Origin: Hyphomonadaceae bacterium
GTDB taxonomy: Bacteria; Pseudomonadota; Alphaproteobacteria; Caulobacterales; Hyphomonadaceae
Length of the DNA stretch: 64,000 bases
NCBI GenBank assembly: GCA_030697555.1
Contig: JAUYPV010000017.1
Location: forward strand, 91,999-155,998
Direction: 5' to 3'
The notes under the pieces were generated by a model. It saw only the letters and a program-made list of their open reading frames with translations, ran no database searches and was not told where the DNA came from. The translations under genes were made by a program, and so were the position numbers. Shown one piece after another: positions 17,556-26,687 of the stretch. Numbering within the stretch: position 1 is the first letter of the stretch; each line of letters begins with the position of its first letter.

Positions 17556-19922
17556 TCACGCGACGCGTGCCGAAGCTTGCGACGCGCCGACGACGGAGAC
17601 TTGCTTGGCCGGCGCCTGCGGCTCGAGCCGCGTGCGTTTGAGCAGCAGAGCGTTTACGGCCACGATTACCGAACTTCCGGACATCGAGAGAGCCGCGACC
17701 TCGGGGCTCAGCAGGAACGGATAGAACACACCCGCGGCCAGCGGGAAGGCCAGCACGTTGTAGCCGGCGGCCCACCAAAGATTCTGGTGCATCTTGGCCA
17801 ACGTCGCGCGGGAAAGCTCAATGGCGCGCACAACGTCATAGGGATCGTCGCGCATCAGCACCACGTCGGCACTCTCCATCGCCACGTCGGTGCCGGCGCC
17901 GATGGCGAACCCGACATCGGCCTGCATGAGCGCCGGGGCGTCGTTGACCCCGTCGCCCACCATCCCGACCTTTTTGCCGCTTGCCTGAAGTTCCTTGACC
18001 TTGCTTGCTTTTGCGCCAGGCAGCACCTCGGCGAGCACGGTATCGATCCCGAGCTGGTCCGCGATGCGCCGCGCCGTCGCCTGGTTGTCGCCGGTGATCA
18101 TGGCGACTTCCACGCCGCGGCTCTTGAGCCGTGCGACCGCAGCGGCGGCGGTCGGGCGGGCAGCGTCTGCTATTGCAATGAGCCCTATGACCGCGCCGTA
18201 TTGCGCGATGTGAGCGACCGTGCGGCCTGAGTCCTGAAGCCGCTCTGACTCGCTCGCGAGCGCGCCCAGGTCGATTCCATTGTCCTCCATAAGCATCCGA
18301 TTGCCGGAAAAGATCGTGCGCCCGCCGATCACCGCGCGAACGCCCTTGCCCTCGAACGAGGTGAAGTCCGTGGCCTGCGGCAGCGCCATCCCCTTGGCCC
18401 GTTCCAACACAGCAGTCGCAATATGATGCTCGGAGCCCTGCTCGATAGCGGCGGCTGTGGCGATGATCGTCGCTTCGTCAAAGCCCGGACCGGCAACCAC
18501 CTGCTCGACCTTGGGCGCACCCATGGTCAGCGTTCCGGTCTTGTCGAAGATGACGACATCGAGCTTCGCCGATTCTTCGAGTGCGATGGCGTCCTTGATA
18601 AGGATGCCGTGACGCGCGCCGATCCCGGTTCCCACCATGATGGCCATCGGCGTGGCGAGCCCCAGCGCATCGGGACATGCAATGACAAGCACTGTAATCG
18701 ACAGCGTCAGCGCGAACAGCATGGGCTGGCCGAACACAACCAACCAGACGAGAAAGGTGGTCACACTTATGGCGATGGCGGCGATCACGAGCCACTGCGA
18801 GGCGCGGTCGGCGAGCAGCTGAGCGGGCGCCTTGGAGTTCTGGGCCTCCTGCACGAGCTTGACGATCTGGGCGAGGGCTGTGTCCGCGCCAACCTTGGTG
18901 GCGCGGTAGCGAATCATCCCGGTCTTGTTGATCGTGCCGCCGACTACCTGATCATTCACAGTCTTGCTAACCGGCATCGACTCGCCCGTGAGCATGGATT
19001 CGTCGATGTCCGAACGTCCTTCGGCTACAACGCCGTCGACGGGAACCTTTCCGCCGGGTCGCACAACGATCACGTCGCCGACAAGGACTTCGGCGGTGGG
19101 CATTTCACGTTCGACGCCATCCCGCACAACGGTCGCCTTCGGCGGCGCGAGATCCATCAGCCGGCGAATAGCATCGGACGCGCCGGCGCGGGCGCGCATT
19201 TCGAGCCAGTGGCCGAGCAGGATGAAGACGAGCAGGACGGCGGCCGCTTCGTAGAATTGCGCCCCGCCCCAGACGAATGTGGCGCCGAGCGAAAAGAAAT
19301 AGCCCGCGCCGACGCTCAACAGCACGAGCACCGCCATGTTGAAGACGCCGCGGCGGAGGGCGCGGACCGCCGCTGTGAAGAACGGCCAGCCGGGATAGAT
19401 GATCGCGCCGGTTGCCAGGAAGAACAGCGTTAAATCGCGGTCGAGGCCGAAGGGCGGGTCCATGCGGATCGCCTCGAAGCCCATCGGCGCCAGCAGAAAG
19501 ATGGGAATGGCGAAGACGAGCGCGACCAGGAAGCGGTTGCGCATGTCGCGCGTCATCTCCGCCATGTCCATGCCGCCGCCATGACCCATCTCATGGGCCA
19601 TCTCGTCATGCGCGGCGCCATGTTTGCGGCGCTTGCCAGCGGCGGGCGTCCCGTGCTCGTGAGCCGCTGGCGGCGCGCCGGATTCACGCGGACAGAGATG
19701 GGACGGCAGGGCAACGCTACGGCAATGGAACCCACAAGCGCTCACGGCCTCACGCAGAGCTGCCACGTTCGTCTTGCCCGGATCAAATGTGACGGTGACG
19801 GTTCCGGAGCCAAAGGTCGCGCGCGCCTTCGCTACGCCAGGAATGTCCTTCAACGCCTTCTCGATCACGAGCGGATCGAGCGGCGTCACCACGTCTTCCA
19901 ATGCAAGCGTCTCGGTTTTCAT
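17556..19922 (-). CDS. heavy-metal P-type ATPase with CPD transport motif and Cys-less HMA domain
   Basis: About 788 residues from the ATG giving [12 protein letters not shown]. The N-terminal HMA-like fold (about 8-70) lacks the GMxCxxC loop. A His/Met-rich linker follows ([18 protein letters not shown]). Core motifs: TGES, then CPD at 416-418 ([12 protein letters not shown]) where copper pumps have CPC, DKTGTLT, SEHH in place of the SEHP pair, GDGVND. CPD variants occur among bacterial heavy-metal ATPases, but their ion is not settled. It could serve Cu, Ag or another soft metal. It sits between the multicopper oxidase and acetate kinase, behind a copy of the island promoter motif. Confidence 0.9.
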   Translation of the reverse strand: MKTETLALEDVVTPLDPLVIEKALKDIPGVAKARATFGSGTVTVTFDPGKTNVAALREAVSACGFHCRSVALPSHLCPRESGAPPAAHEHGTPAAGKRRKHGAAHDEMAHEMGHGGGMDMAEMTRDMRNRFLVALVFAIPIFLLAPMGFEAIRMDPPFGLDRDLTLFFLATGAIIYPGWPFFTAAVRALRRGVFNMAVLVLLSVGAGYFFSLGATFVWGGAQFYEAAAVLLVFILLGHWLEMRARAGASDAIRRLMDLAPPKATVVRDGVEREMPTAEVLVGDVIVVRPGGKVPVDGVVAEGRSDIDESMLTGESMPVSKTVNDQVVGGTINKTGMIRYRATKVGADTALAQIVKLVQEAQNSKAPAQLLADRASQWLVIAAIAISVTTFLVWLVVFGQPMLFALTLSITVLVIACPDALGLATPMAIMVGTGIGARHGILIKDAIALEESAKLDVVIFDKTGTLTMGAPKVEQVVAGPGFDEATIIATAAAIEQGSEHHIATAVLERAKGMALPQATDFTSFEGKGVRAVIGGRTIFSGNRMLMEDNGIDLGALASESERLQDSGRTVAHIAQYGAVIGLIAIADAARPTAAAAVARLKSRGVEVAMITGDNQATARRIADQLGIDTVLAEVLPGAKASKVKELQASGKKVGMVGDGVNDAPALMQADVGFAIGAGTDVAMESADVVLMRDDPYDVVRAIELSRATLAKMHQNLWWAAGYNVLAFPLAAGVFYPFLLSPEVAALSMSGSSVIVAVNALLLKRTRLEPQAPAKQVSVVGASQASARVA

Positions 19923-19984
19923 GCAGAATCTCCGGCGTTCGGCCAAGCCATAGATGCCAGCCGCAATGGGCCCCGTGCCTAGCA

Positions 19985-20011
19985 TTACGCGCCTCGCGCA
20001 ATTTCCCCGTA
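19985..20011 (-). promoter_or_regulatory. island promoter motif, copy d
   Basis: Minus strand: TACGGG, 15 nt, GCGTAA, 63 bases before the CPD-type ATPase start. Confidence 0.5.
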
Positions 20012-20026
20012 TTCTATGGGATGGGC

Positions 20027-21247
20027 TCAGGGGCCGGGAACCGCCCCTTCGGCGAGCGTGTGCCGGACATGCCGAGCGATCATTTGCTCTTCATCGGTTT
20101 CCATGGCCTCGACCGGCACTCGGGATTCGTCCGCGGAAATCAGCCTTTCGCCGGCAAGGTTGCGACGCTCGCACAAGCGGACGCCCAGGTGATCGAGGTC
20201 CGAGCAGATTCGCGCGCGCACGGCGGAGGCGTGGGCGCCGATTCCGCCGGTGAACACTAGCCGATCCAAACCGCCCAGAACCGCCGCAAGGCCTCCAATC
20301 TGCCGCCGCGCCTGATAGCAGAAGAAATCGATGGCTTCTTCGGCAGCGCGATCACCTTGGCGTGCAAGCAGGTCGCGCATGTCAGCGCTCTCGCCGCTCA
20401 ACCCAACGAGACCGGACTCCTCATAGAGCGTGTGCTGAAGCTGCTCCAAGCTGAGTCCGTCCTCGCTCAAGAGATAGAGCAGCACCCCTGGGTCAATGTC
20501 TCCACAGCGAGATCCCATCGGCAAACCCGACAGCGTGGAAAAACCCATCGTGGTCTCGACGCTGCGCCCGCCTTTGAGCGCACACATGGACGCGCCGGCG
20601 CCCAAATGCGCCGCTACAATCCGCTCTCGAGACAGATTGACACCGGAGCGGGCCAGCGTTTCGAGCACATATTCATAGGAAAGACCGTGGAAGCCGTAGC
20701 GTCGAACACCGGCGTCAAAATACCTTCTAGGCAGAGCGAGCAGCGCGGCGTTACGCGGCAGACCGGCGTGAAACATGGTGTCGAAACAGGCGATCTGCGG
20801 CAGGTTGGGCCAGGCGCTGCGCGCCGCCGCGATCCCTTTGAGATTCTGCGGCATGTGAAGCGGCGCCAACGGGATCAATCGACGCAGCCGCGTGTCCGCC
20901 GCTTCATCGACGAGAAGGGGCGTGCTGAACTCGGCGGCTCCATGCACCACGCGATGTCCGACGGCGGCGAGACCATCGGTTGGAATTTGGCGCGTGGCGC
21001 TCTCCAACAGAAGGCTCAGGGCAACGTCGTGATCGCCAATCGCCCGCACCTCACGGGTCGCAGAGCCGTCGCGCAACGAACTCCACACCCGCCCGTCCGG
21101 GAGGCCGATGCGCTCGACCGCACCTGACCAGAACCGCTGGGGGTCCGCGCCGTCAAAGATCGCCGCCTTGATGCTGGACGATCCGCTATTAAGGACGAGA
21201 ACGGCGCCCTTCGCGGTCGAAGGCAGTACTGACGCGGGCCTGCTCAC
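20027..21247 (-). CDS. ackA: acetate kinase
   Basis: About 406 residues. It catalyses acetyl phosphate + ADP to acetate + ATP. The core begins [16 protein letters not shown] (phosphate-binding loop). [22 protein letters not shown] and [11 protein letters not shown] match the family signatures, and [13 protein letters not shown] the C-terminal one. I chose the GTG that overlaps the upstream stop as GTGA; an ATG 27 bases earlier is also in frame. It would use acetyl phosphate from the phosphoketolase encoded at 39-41 kb. It forms a unit with the small gene upstream. Confidence 0.9.
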   Translation of the reverse strand: MSRPASVLPSTAKGAVLVLNSGSSSIKAAIFDGADPQRFWSGAVERIGLPDGRVWSSLRDGSATREVRAIGDHDVALSLLLESATRQIPTDGLAAVGHRVVHGAAEFSTPLLVDEAADTRLRRLIPLAPLHMPQNLKGIAAARSAWPNLPQIACFDTMFHAGLPRNAALLALPRRYFDAGVRRYGFHGLSYEYVLETLARSGVNLSRERIVAAHLGAGASMCALKGGRSVETTMGFSTLSGLPMGSRCGDIDPGVLLYLLSEDGLSLEQLQHTLYEESGLVGLSGESADMRDLLARQGDRAAEEAIDFFCYQARRQIGGLAAVLGGLDRLVFTGGIGAHASAVRARICSDLDHLGVRLCERRNLAGERLISADESRVPVEAMETDEEQMIARHVRHTLAEGAVPGP

Positions 21248-21570
21248 GACGACGCGCCGCGGGCGGGCGGCCACGCATACATTTCAAACACTCGCCTAAC
21301 GCCAGCGCATCCGTGTTCGAGCATGTTGGTCGCGCGCTCGCACAAAATGTCCCAGAACAGGATCGTCCGTTCAAGAACATCGCGCTGACGGGCGAGCACA
21401 GCGCGTGCTTGAAGCGCTGGCGTTGCTTTTTCCGGAGACAGGTTTTCGCTCTGACTCGGCTGTTTGCCGGTGTCGTTCGCGACTGACGCCGTTTCGAGTG
21501 ACGCGCCCACGCCGCCAGGCGCTGCGCACCGCTGAAGGGATGTCGCCACGTGCCGTTCCACCTGAACCAT
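21244..21570 (-). CDS. 108-residue protein of unknown function upstream of ackA
   Basis: The start is set by a very strong ribosome binding site (GGAGGGAGGAA directly before the ATG). The protein is soluble and mostly helical: MVQVERHVATSLQRCA, a low-complexity middle, then helix-rich ARAVLARQRDVLERTILFWD and CERATNMLEHG. I do not recognise the family. Overlap of its stop with the acetate kinase start and an upstream island promoter motif make expression likely. Confidence 0.6.
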   Translation of the reverse strand: MVQVERHVATSLQRCAAPGGVGASLETASVANDTGKQPSQSENLSPEKATPALQARAVLARQRDVLERTILFWDILCERATNMLEHGCAGVRRVFEMYAWPPARGASS

Positions 21571-21635
21571 TTCCTCCCTCCAAACAAATGTCAGCAGCCG
21601 GCGCGGTCGACTGCGCGCGGCAATCTCTACGCCCA

Positions 21636-21662
21636 ATACGCATCTGCGTGCGGCGCCCCTTG
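21636..21662 (-). promoter_or_regulatory. island promoter motif, copy e
   Basis: Minus strand: CAAGGG, 15 nt, GCGTAT, 66 bases before the small gene that leads into ackA. Confidence 0.55.
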
Positions 21663-21709
21663 CCGGAGGAGCACGCGCTAGCGCAGCACGCACCGTCTGC
21701 TTCAGAGAG

Positions 21710-22783
21710 TCATGGTTTTGGGTTTGGGAGACGCCTCGCTGACCGTGCTCCGGAAAGGGGCATTTCGAGGGCTTCGTTGGTCTTGCGGATCGAGGCTGCG
21801 GGGTCCCGCTCGGCGCCGGTCACGGCACGAATCGCGTCGATGGTCTCCGGGATCACGATCGCCTGATTGTCGACCATGTAGGCAAAGAACATCTCCTCGC
21901 CCTGGACGGTCAGCATGTCTTCCCAGATCGCCACCTCATAGAGATCGCCGCGAGGACGCCCGAAATCTGTCATCCATTCCTTCACCACATTGATTGCCTC
22001 CAGGCCGTCGTCCATCCTGATCAGCAAGATGCGGGACGAGGCCGCCAACGCTTCCAGCACTTCGGCCTTCGTTGCGGGCCGCGTCAGCTGCACTGACCAA
22101 TAATGTAGGTGACCGAGAGTCTCGGGGACTTTCACCGCCATCGTGACCACGTCCAGTTCGGGATCGACCGATTGCGCGTCGGGGCCTTGATGGCTTGGAA
22201 TCTTCGCCTCCGGGACGAGCGTATTCATGATTCCGCCGAAGTGGCTCTCCCACGGATCGGTCGCCCGCCGCAGCAATGTTCCGCGCGCCTTCTTAAGCAG
22301 CCCGGCGCGCTTCAGCGCGCCGAGCGTGCGTACGATCGAAGTCGTGTTGCAAGAGACGACGCGCGTGCATTCGCGTCCGACCGCGCCAGCGTAGGACGCT
22401 TCCGCGACAAAGGAATGGCCGGTGGTCTCGTGCTTCTCTCCGCCCTGCAGGATAAACTTCCTGCCCGCGCACCGGTATGCCGCCACATTCAGCGTCGCAA
22501 CTTTCTTTGGCGTGCAGTCCACGATGACGTCGGCCGCCTCCAGCAGATCCACGAGATCGCCCGCGACCTCGATTCCAGCACTGCGCATTGCGGCTACGCG
22601 GCCCGCCTCTGGGCTAAACACGCGAAAGCCGCGCTGGACGGCCGCATGCATGCGCCAGTCCGCCACGACATCCGCGATCCCGACCAATTCCATGTCGACT
22701 TGACGGGCGACTGCATCCGCCACGCGCTTGCCGATCACGCCATAGCCGTTGACGCCAACCCGAATGGTTCTCGATTCCGTCAT
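21710..22783 (-). CDS. type II (archaeal-type) glyceraldehyde-3-phosphate dehydrogenase
   Basis: 357 residues from the ATG giving MTESRTIRVGVNGYGVIGKR; longer in-frame starts exist but lack support. VNGYGVIGKRVADAV is the dinucleotide loop of the archaeal-type enzyme, and VVSCNTTSIVRTL holds the catalytic Cys in the archaeal SCNTT form instead of the bacterial SCTTN. It oxidises glyceraldehyde-3-phosphate to 1,3-bisphosphoglycerate with NAD(P). It is divergent from the D-lactate dehydrogenase gene. The product of phosphoketolase (glyceraldehyde-3-phosphate) is its substrate, tying it to the carbon module of the island. Confidence 0.9.
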   Translation of the reverse strand: MTESRTIRVGVNGYGVIGKRVADAVARQVDMELVGIADVVADWRMHAAVQRGFRVFSPEAGRVAAMRSAGIEVAGDLVDLLEAADVIVDCTPKKVATLNVAAYRCAGRKFILQGGEKHETTGHSFVAEASYAGAVGRECTRVVSCNTTSIVRTLGALKRAGLLKKARGTLLRRATDPWESHFGGIMNTLVPEAKIPSHQGPDAQSVDPELDVVTMAVKVPETLGHLHYWSVQLTRPATKAEVLEALAASSRILLIRMDDGLEAINVVKEWMTDFGRPRGDLYEVAIWEDMLTVQGEEMFFAYMVDNQAIVIPETIDAIRAVTGAERDPAASIRKTNEALEMPLSGARSARRLPNPKP

Positions 22784-22889
22784 CGCAGTCTCATCACGCA
22801 GCAAAGCAAGCCCAGCTACGGTCCGAACGTCTTGTCGACCGACAGAGTTCCGGTCACGTTGATCGAGGTCAATCCTACGGGTCTCGCGC

Positions 22890-22916
22890 TCAGGGCGCCT
22901 TTTGCCCTGTACGTAA
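22890..22916 (+). promoter_or_regulatory. island promoter motif, copy f
   Basis: TCAGGG, 15 nt, ACGTAA, 48 bases before the D-2-hydroxyacid dehydrogenase start. Confidence 0.55.
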
Positions 22917-22964
22917 GATCCATGAGCCTCGCTGGATTTCCAACGCGCATTCAGGGCGTTCAAT

Positions 22965-23969
22965 ATGAAAGTCGCCATTTTCGAGACCGAGCAATGGGAA
23001 CACGAAGCCTGCCTCAGTCTGGAGCCCCGGCACCGCGTCTCCTGCACACATGCCACGCTCACCGAGCAGGCAGCGCATCTTCACGCCGACGCTGAGGTCG
23101 TAAGCCCCTTCGTCTATTCCAAGCTGAGCCAAGCCGTGCTGGCTCAATTCGATAACCTCAAGCTCGTGGCGACGCGCTCGACCGGTTACGATCACATCGA
23201 CACGGACTATTGCCGCGCGCGAGGCATCGCCGTCTGCAACGTGCCCGACTACGGCGATTCCACCGTGGCCGAGCATGTCTTCGCCCTGCTCCTGGGCATC
23301 GCCAGAAACCTTCCGGAATCCCTTGAACGGACCCGGCGCGGCAATTTTACCCAATCCGACCTGCGAGGTTTCGAGCTTCGCGGCAAGACGCTCGCCGTGA
23401 TCGGAACTGGGCGGATCGGCAAGCGCGTCATAGAGATCGCCAACGGCCTCGCCATGTCGGTGATCGCCGTCGATAGGCAGCCTGACGACGCTGCCGCGCA
23501 GCGCCTCGGTTTCCGCTACGCCCCGCTGAACGAGGCGCTCGCGTGCGCCGACATCGTCACGCTGCACGTGCCGGCCTCCACGGAGACGGCCCACCTGATC
23601 TCCGACCGGGAGTTCGCCACGATGAAGCCCGGCGCCGTCCTCATCAACACGGCGCGCGGTTCCGTGGTGGACGTTGCGGCGCTTGTGCGCGCGCTTGCAG
23701 AGGGCAAGATCAAGGCGGCCGGGTTGGATGTGCTTCCGCTGGAACCCGCCCTTCGAGATGAGGCCGAAATCTTCAGAAGCGCCACGAAGCCGTCGGACCA
23801 AGATCTAAAGGCCCTCGTGGCGAATCACGTCCTGCTGCGCTTTCCGAATGTCTTCGTCACGCCGCACAACGCCTACAACACGACCGAGGCGGTCGGCAGA
23901 ATCATCGGGACGACCATGGAAAACATCGAGGCGTTCGCCCGCGGCGAGCCGCGCAATGTGGTGGCGTAA
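22965..23969 (+). CDS. D-lactate dehydrogenase-type D-2-hydroxyacid dehydrogenase
   Basis: 334 residues. NAD-binding loop GTGRIGKRVIEIA (about 147-159), NTARGSVVD with the catalytic Arg (about 226-234), Glu in the ALRDEAEIF region and VTPHNAYNTTEA with the catalytic His (about 296). TRSTGYDHIDTDYCRARGIA is characteristic of the D-LDH branch. It would reduce pyruvate to D-lactate and restore NAD+ when respiration is limited. Divergent from the GAPDH gene and behind an island promoter motif, so probably induced with it under metal stress. Confidence 0.88.
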   Translation: MKVAIFETEQWEHEACLSLEPRHRVSCTHATLTEQAAHLHADAEVVSPFVYSKLSQAVLAQFDNLKLVATRSTGYDHIDTDYCRARGIAVCNVPDYGDSTVAEHVFALLLGIARNLPESLERTRRGNFTQSDLRGFELRGKTLAVIGTGRIGKRVIEIANGLAMSVIAVDRQPDDAAAQRLGFRYAPLNEALACADIVTLHVPASTETAHLISDREFATMKPGAVLINTARGSVVDVAALVRALAEGKIKAAGLDVLPLEPALRDEAEIFRSATKPSDQDLKALVANHVLLRFPNVFVTPHNAYNTTEAVGRIIGTTMENIEAFARGEPRNVVA

Positions 23970-24008
23970 GATAGTTGAGACGAGCCACTGCGGCGGAGCG
24001 CCGCATCA

Positions 24009-24035
24009 TCAGGAGAGTCACCTCAGCGCGCGTAA
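24009..24035 (+). promoter_or_regulatory. island promoter motif, copy g
   Basis: TCAGGA, 15 nt, GCGTAA, 37 bases before the small lipoprotein gene. Confidence 0.45.
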
Positions 24036-24072
24036 AAACAACTGCGGGCGCGATGTCCGTTGGAGATTCCAC

Positions 24073-24345
24073 ATGATCAGATTCAATACATTGGCGGCGG
24101 TCGCCTCGCTCGGTCTCTTCGCTTCTGTCGGCGCATGCACAACTGTCGATGACGGCTTGCATCAGCATGGCCCGCGCGGCGAGCCCATGCGAGATTCCGC
24201 TATGGCGACACCTGGAGCCAACTGTCCGGGACAAGGCGATGGTGCGCATCCGATGCCGGGCCCGCGTGGTGGAACCATGCCGGACGCCGCCCATCCGGGC
24301 TGCACATCGCCAACCGCCAAAGGCACGCAGCCGAGCCCAAATTAG
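24073..24345 (+). CDS. small His/Met/Pro-rich lipoprotein
   Basis: 90 residues: signal peptide with lipobox ASVGAC (Cys21), then a disordered, His- and Met-containing chain (HQHGPRGEPMRDSAMA; two HPMPGPRG/GPRGE-like repeats). A TGGAG ribosome binding site precedes the ATG. It is likely membrane-anchored in the periplasm and able to bind metal weakly. Function unknown. Confidence 0.65.
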   Translation: MIRFNTLAAVASLGLFASVGACTTVDDGLHQHGPRGEPMRDSAMATPGANCPGQGDGAHPMPGPRGGTMPDAAHPGCTSPTAKGTQPSPN

Positions 24346-24395
24346 ATCCTTGCGCCGGCCCGGTGGAAGCCAGCCGGGCGATCCCTCAATTGGGA

Positions 24396-24424
24396 GGCCG
24401 GTTCGCGTTGTATGCGGACCGGCC
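24396..24424. terminator. strong hairpin between convergent genes
   Basis: An 11-bp stem with one G-T pair (GGCCGGTTCGC with GCGGACCGGCC) and a 7-base loop lies between two convergent genes. There is no T-run on either side, so it is at best a non-canonical bidirectional terminator. Confidence 0.45.
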
Positions 24425-24446
24425 CGGCCGGCGCTCTAGCAAATAC

Positions 24447-24866
24447 TCAACCGGACTCCGGGACCGCGAGCGCCTTGGGCGGTGAGCGCCATTTACGAAA
24501 AATCATGAAGACAAGGTAGAGCGACATGAGGGCGCCGCCCATGCAGAACACTAATATGTAGGCGAACGAAAAGAAGAGATACGTGACGGCCAGAACGGCG
24601 AAGACTAGCACACCGAAAACTCTCGCATCGCCGTCCGTCGACAGCAGTAGCGGTGCAATAACGAACACGATGTAGATCGCGTAGGTGGCTTCCCGCGCGA
24701 CCAGCGCATCGAGCAGCTCGATATCGGAATATTGCACCGCGAAGTCGAGAAAGGTCGTTGTCAGCCAGCCTTGATGCGCAAAGCAGGGAATGTACTGCAG
24801 GCCGCCCAACATCGCCCCGCCGATCGCAAATCCCAGGAAGAGTGGCTTCCGGGCCGCAACCGCCAA
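24447..24866 (-). CDS. four-helix membrane protein of unknown function
   Basis: 139 residues from a TTG codon; an ATG 18 codons later would cut the first helix. Four hydrophobic segments are visible (around 8-28, 60-78, 85-112 and 110-130, including VLVFAVLAVTYLFFSFAYIL). A basic tail (FRKWRSPPKAL) follows. I do not recognise the family. An island promoter motif lies immediately upstream, so close that the transcript would have a very short leader. Confidence 0.6.
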   Translation of the reverse strand: MAVAARKPLFLGFAIGGAMLGGLQYIPCFAHQGWLTTTFLDFAVQYSDIELLDALVAREATYAIYIVFVIAPLLLSTDGDARVFGVLVFAVLAVTYLFFSFAYILVFCMGGALMSLYLVFMIFRKWRSPPKALAVPESG

Positions 24867-24881
24867 GCGCCTATGTTGGAT

Positions 24882-24908
24882 TTACGCGTCGCGGCCGCCT
24901 TCCCCTGG
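24882..24908 (-). promoter_or_regulatory. island promoter motif, copy h
   Basis: Minus strand: CCAGGG, 15 nt, GCGTAA, ending 16 bases before the assumed TTG start of the membrane-protein gene. Confidence 0.5.
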
Positions 24909-24963
24909 GGCGCCGAAGCCGAATTCAGATTCAGGGCGTGATCGCGGTGCCTTCAACACGGAC

Positions 24964-24990
24964 ACAGGGGGAGGCGCCCGCCGCGCGTAT
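24964..24990 (+). promoter_or_regulatory. island promoter motif, copy i
   Basis: ACAGGG, 15 nt, GCGTAT, about 135 bases before the His-rich small gene at 25126. It is back to back with copy h. Confidence 0.45.
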
Positions 24991-25125
24991 CTATTAGTGA
25001 GCGCGCCAACCCAAGCGCCCCGCTCCCTGCCGAGTGCAGCGCCTGGAGGAGCGCGCTCAACGCGCACTGTCGAGCGCTTGGCTCAGCCGCGGCGCACTCA
25101 GTTTTTGCAATCTGGGAGACGGCAA

Positions 25126-25353
25126 ATGGACTGGCTCGCAAGCAACTGGATCTGGATCGCGCTGGTGATCGGCATGATTGCCATGCATGCCTTTGGGCAC
25201 GGCCACGGCGGGCATCGCCATCAGCGCCGGACGCAGGAAGACGATGGCGCGGCGCGCCATGCCCACGCCCCTTCCACCGCGACGACGGCGATCAACGCAC
25301 CCAACGCCAGCGATCAGAATCAAGGCCATCGGCGTCACCGTCACGGGTGCTGA
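25126..25353 (+). CDS. small His-rich single-span membrane protein
   Basis: 75 residues behind a GGGAGA site. An N-terminal helix (MDWLASNWIWIALVIGMIAM) is followed by a His/Gly/Arg tail (HAFGHGHGGHRHQRR; ends GHRRHRHGC). A membrane anchor plus histidine cluster is common among small proteins of metal islands. Metal buffering is inferred, not shown. Confidence 0.65.
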   Translation: MDWLASNWIWIALVIGMIAMHAFGHGHGGHRHQRRTQEDDGAARHAHAPSTATTAINAPNASDQNQGHRRHRHGC

Positions 25354-25436
25354 TCGAAGCTTGGAAGGCGCGCCACATGAAATACCGGAGCATCCGCATG
25401 ACCGCCGCGGCTCCGAGTTCGACTAGGGAGAGCAAC

Positions 25437-25823
25437 ATGAGACGACTGTTCTTTGCACTGGCGATGAGCGCGACCTTCCTCGCTCCGGCTGCTGCGCAAG
25501 TCTATGATCATACCACGCACATACCGGGCATGAACCATGCGATGCTCGCTTCTTCCAGCCCGGCGGACGGCGCGATTCTTGATCAGGCGCCGCGAGCCCT
25601 GACCCTCACCTTCATCCACGCCGTGAAGCTGCAGACGCTGACCGTCACGAACGCCAATGGGGTCGCCGTCCCCGTCACCTGGGACCGTCCCACGCATCCC
25701 ATCCCCACCCACAGAATCGCCCTTCCTGCGCTCGCCAGCGGGGCATACCGGGTTTCGTTCACTGCCACCGGGACGGGTGGAATCGACACCATGCCAGGCG
25801 TTGTCCGCTTCACCGTTCGCTAG
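25437..25823 (+). CDS. second CopC-domain periplasmic protein
   Basis: 128 residues from the ATG after GGGAGAG. Signal peptide ending APAAA, then a CopC/YobA-type Ig-like domain: MLASSSPADGAILDQAPRAL is the family's N-terminal region and GTGGIDTMPGVVRFTVR its last strands. The usual N-terminal copper His after the signal cleavage is replaced by QVYDHTTH. It likely binds copper in the periplasm. Confidence 0.82.
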   Translation: MRRLFFALAMSATFLAPAAAQVYDHTTHIPGMNHAMLASSSPADGAILDQAPRALTLTFIHAVKLQTLTVTNANGVAVPVTWDRPTHPIPTHRIALPALASGAYRVSFTATGTGGIDTMPGVVRFTVR

Positions 25824-25911
25824 CATCACCAAGGAGGCCGGCCCTCGCCATCGCGCACGTGACGCTCAAACAGCCTTGTTCGTTCAGCCCAAAGAAAACA
25901 GAGGAAACGCC

Positions 25912-26229
25912 ATGTCATCCAACGCCGCCCAAGCCGGCAATCCCTCGCCCGGCCAATCCGCCCACCCCACGCATCGCCATGGGATTCGCCTCGTGCCGCT
26001 CGGACTTAGCCTGTCGACCTTCCTCGCGATCAGTTTCGCGCTCTGTGCGGTCGCCAACCTGATCCCAGCGCTGGAGAGCATCCACGTGTTATCGGCCCTC
26101 TATCCCGCCATAGACTGGACCCAGCCGGCGCCGCTGATCGCAGGCGTCTTCTGGGCATTCGGAACGGGTTGGTACGTGGCCCTGGTCTTCGGCTCGCTCT
26201 ACAATTTGTTCGGCGGCGCGCGGAAATAG
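25912..26229 (+). CDS. DUF5676-like two-helix membrane protein
   Basis: 105 residues after a GAGGAAA site. A His-containing cytosolic head (HPTHRHGIRLVPL), then two helices (LSTFLAISFALCAVANLIPA and LIAGVFWAFGTGWYVALVFG). The layout matches DUF5676 proteins, short membrane proteins found beside metal transport genes. Their role is unknown. It probably shares a transcript with the two genes upstream. Confidence 0.65.
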   Translation: MSSNAAQAGNPSPGQSAHPTHRHGIRLVPLGLSLSTFLAISFALCAVANLIPALESIHVLSALYPAIDWTQPAPLIAGVFWAFGTGWYVALVFGSLYNLFGGARK

Positions 26230-26461
26230 AGCTGCGGCCCCCCTGCACGAGACAGCGACAGGCTTCGCTGTCGGCTCTGTCGCCCCTTGCCGCGCCGCGA
26301 TGCTCCTGAGATCGCTGGCCGTTCTGGTCGCGGACTCCCTAGCCTGGGAGGCCTTAAATCGAGATCGTCGCCCTCATCGATAACACGTGCCTTGACTGAC
26401 CCGGGTGAAGTTCGCCCGGCTCGGCGCCGAGAGAGCGCCTCAGCCATGCGCGTGCGCCTCG

Positions 26462-26488
26462 TCAGGGGGCCGGCTCCTCCGCACGTAT
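26462..26488 (+). promoter_or_regulatory. island promoter motif, copy j, in a 362-base gap
   Basis: TCAGGG, 15 nt, ACGTAT, about 103 bases before the gene at 26592, the head of the exporter operon. The rest of the gap (26230-26591) holds no gene I can support. Confidence 0.5.
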
Positions 26489-26591
26489 TATCTTTCGAGC
26501 GCGCGAAGTCGGAGTGCTTTCGCCCTTTCCCCGCCTATGGGGGCAAGCGACGAAGCGCGCTCGACCGGGCCGCCATCAGGAGGAGTGCCAA

Positions 26592-26687
26592 ATGACAGCG
26601 CATGACGCGCACCACGGCGAAGACCGCCCGCCGGAACGCCGCAGGGATCCGACTGACTCGGGCACGTCCTGGCTGTCCGCATTCTGA
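26592..26687 (+). CDS. 31-codon ORF, probable 5' part of a frameshifted DUF2933-type gene
   Basis: It begins MTAHDAHHGEDRPPERRRDP and stops after SGTSWLSAF. An AGGAGTG site lies before the ATG. A short His/Arg-rich head is what DUF2933-type proteins carry before their membrane helices. The next frame continues with those helices, overlapping as TGATG. Either a one-base frameshift has split one gene, or there are two coupled peptides. Confidence 0.5.
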   Translation: MTAHDAHHGEDRPPERRRDPTDSGTSWLSAF

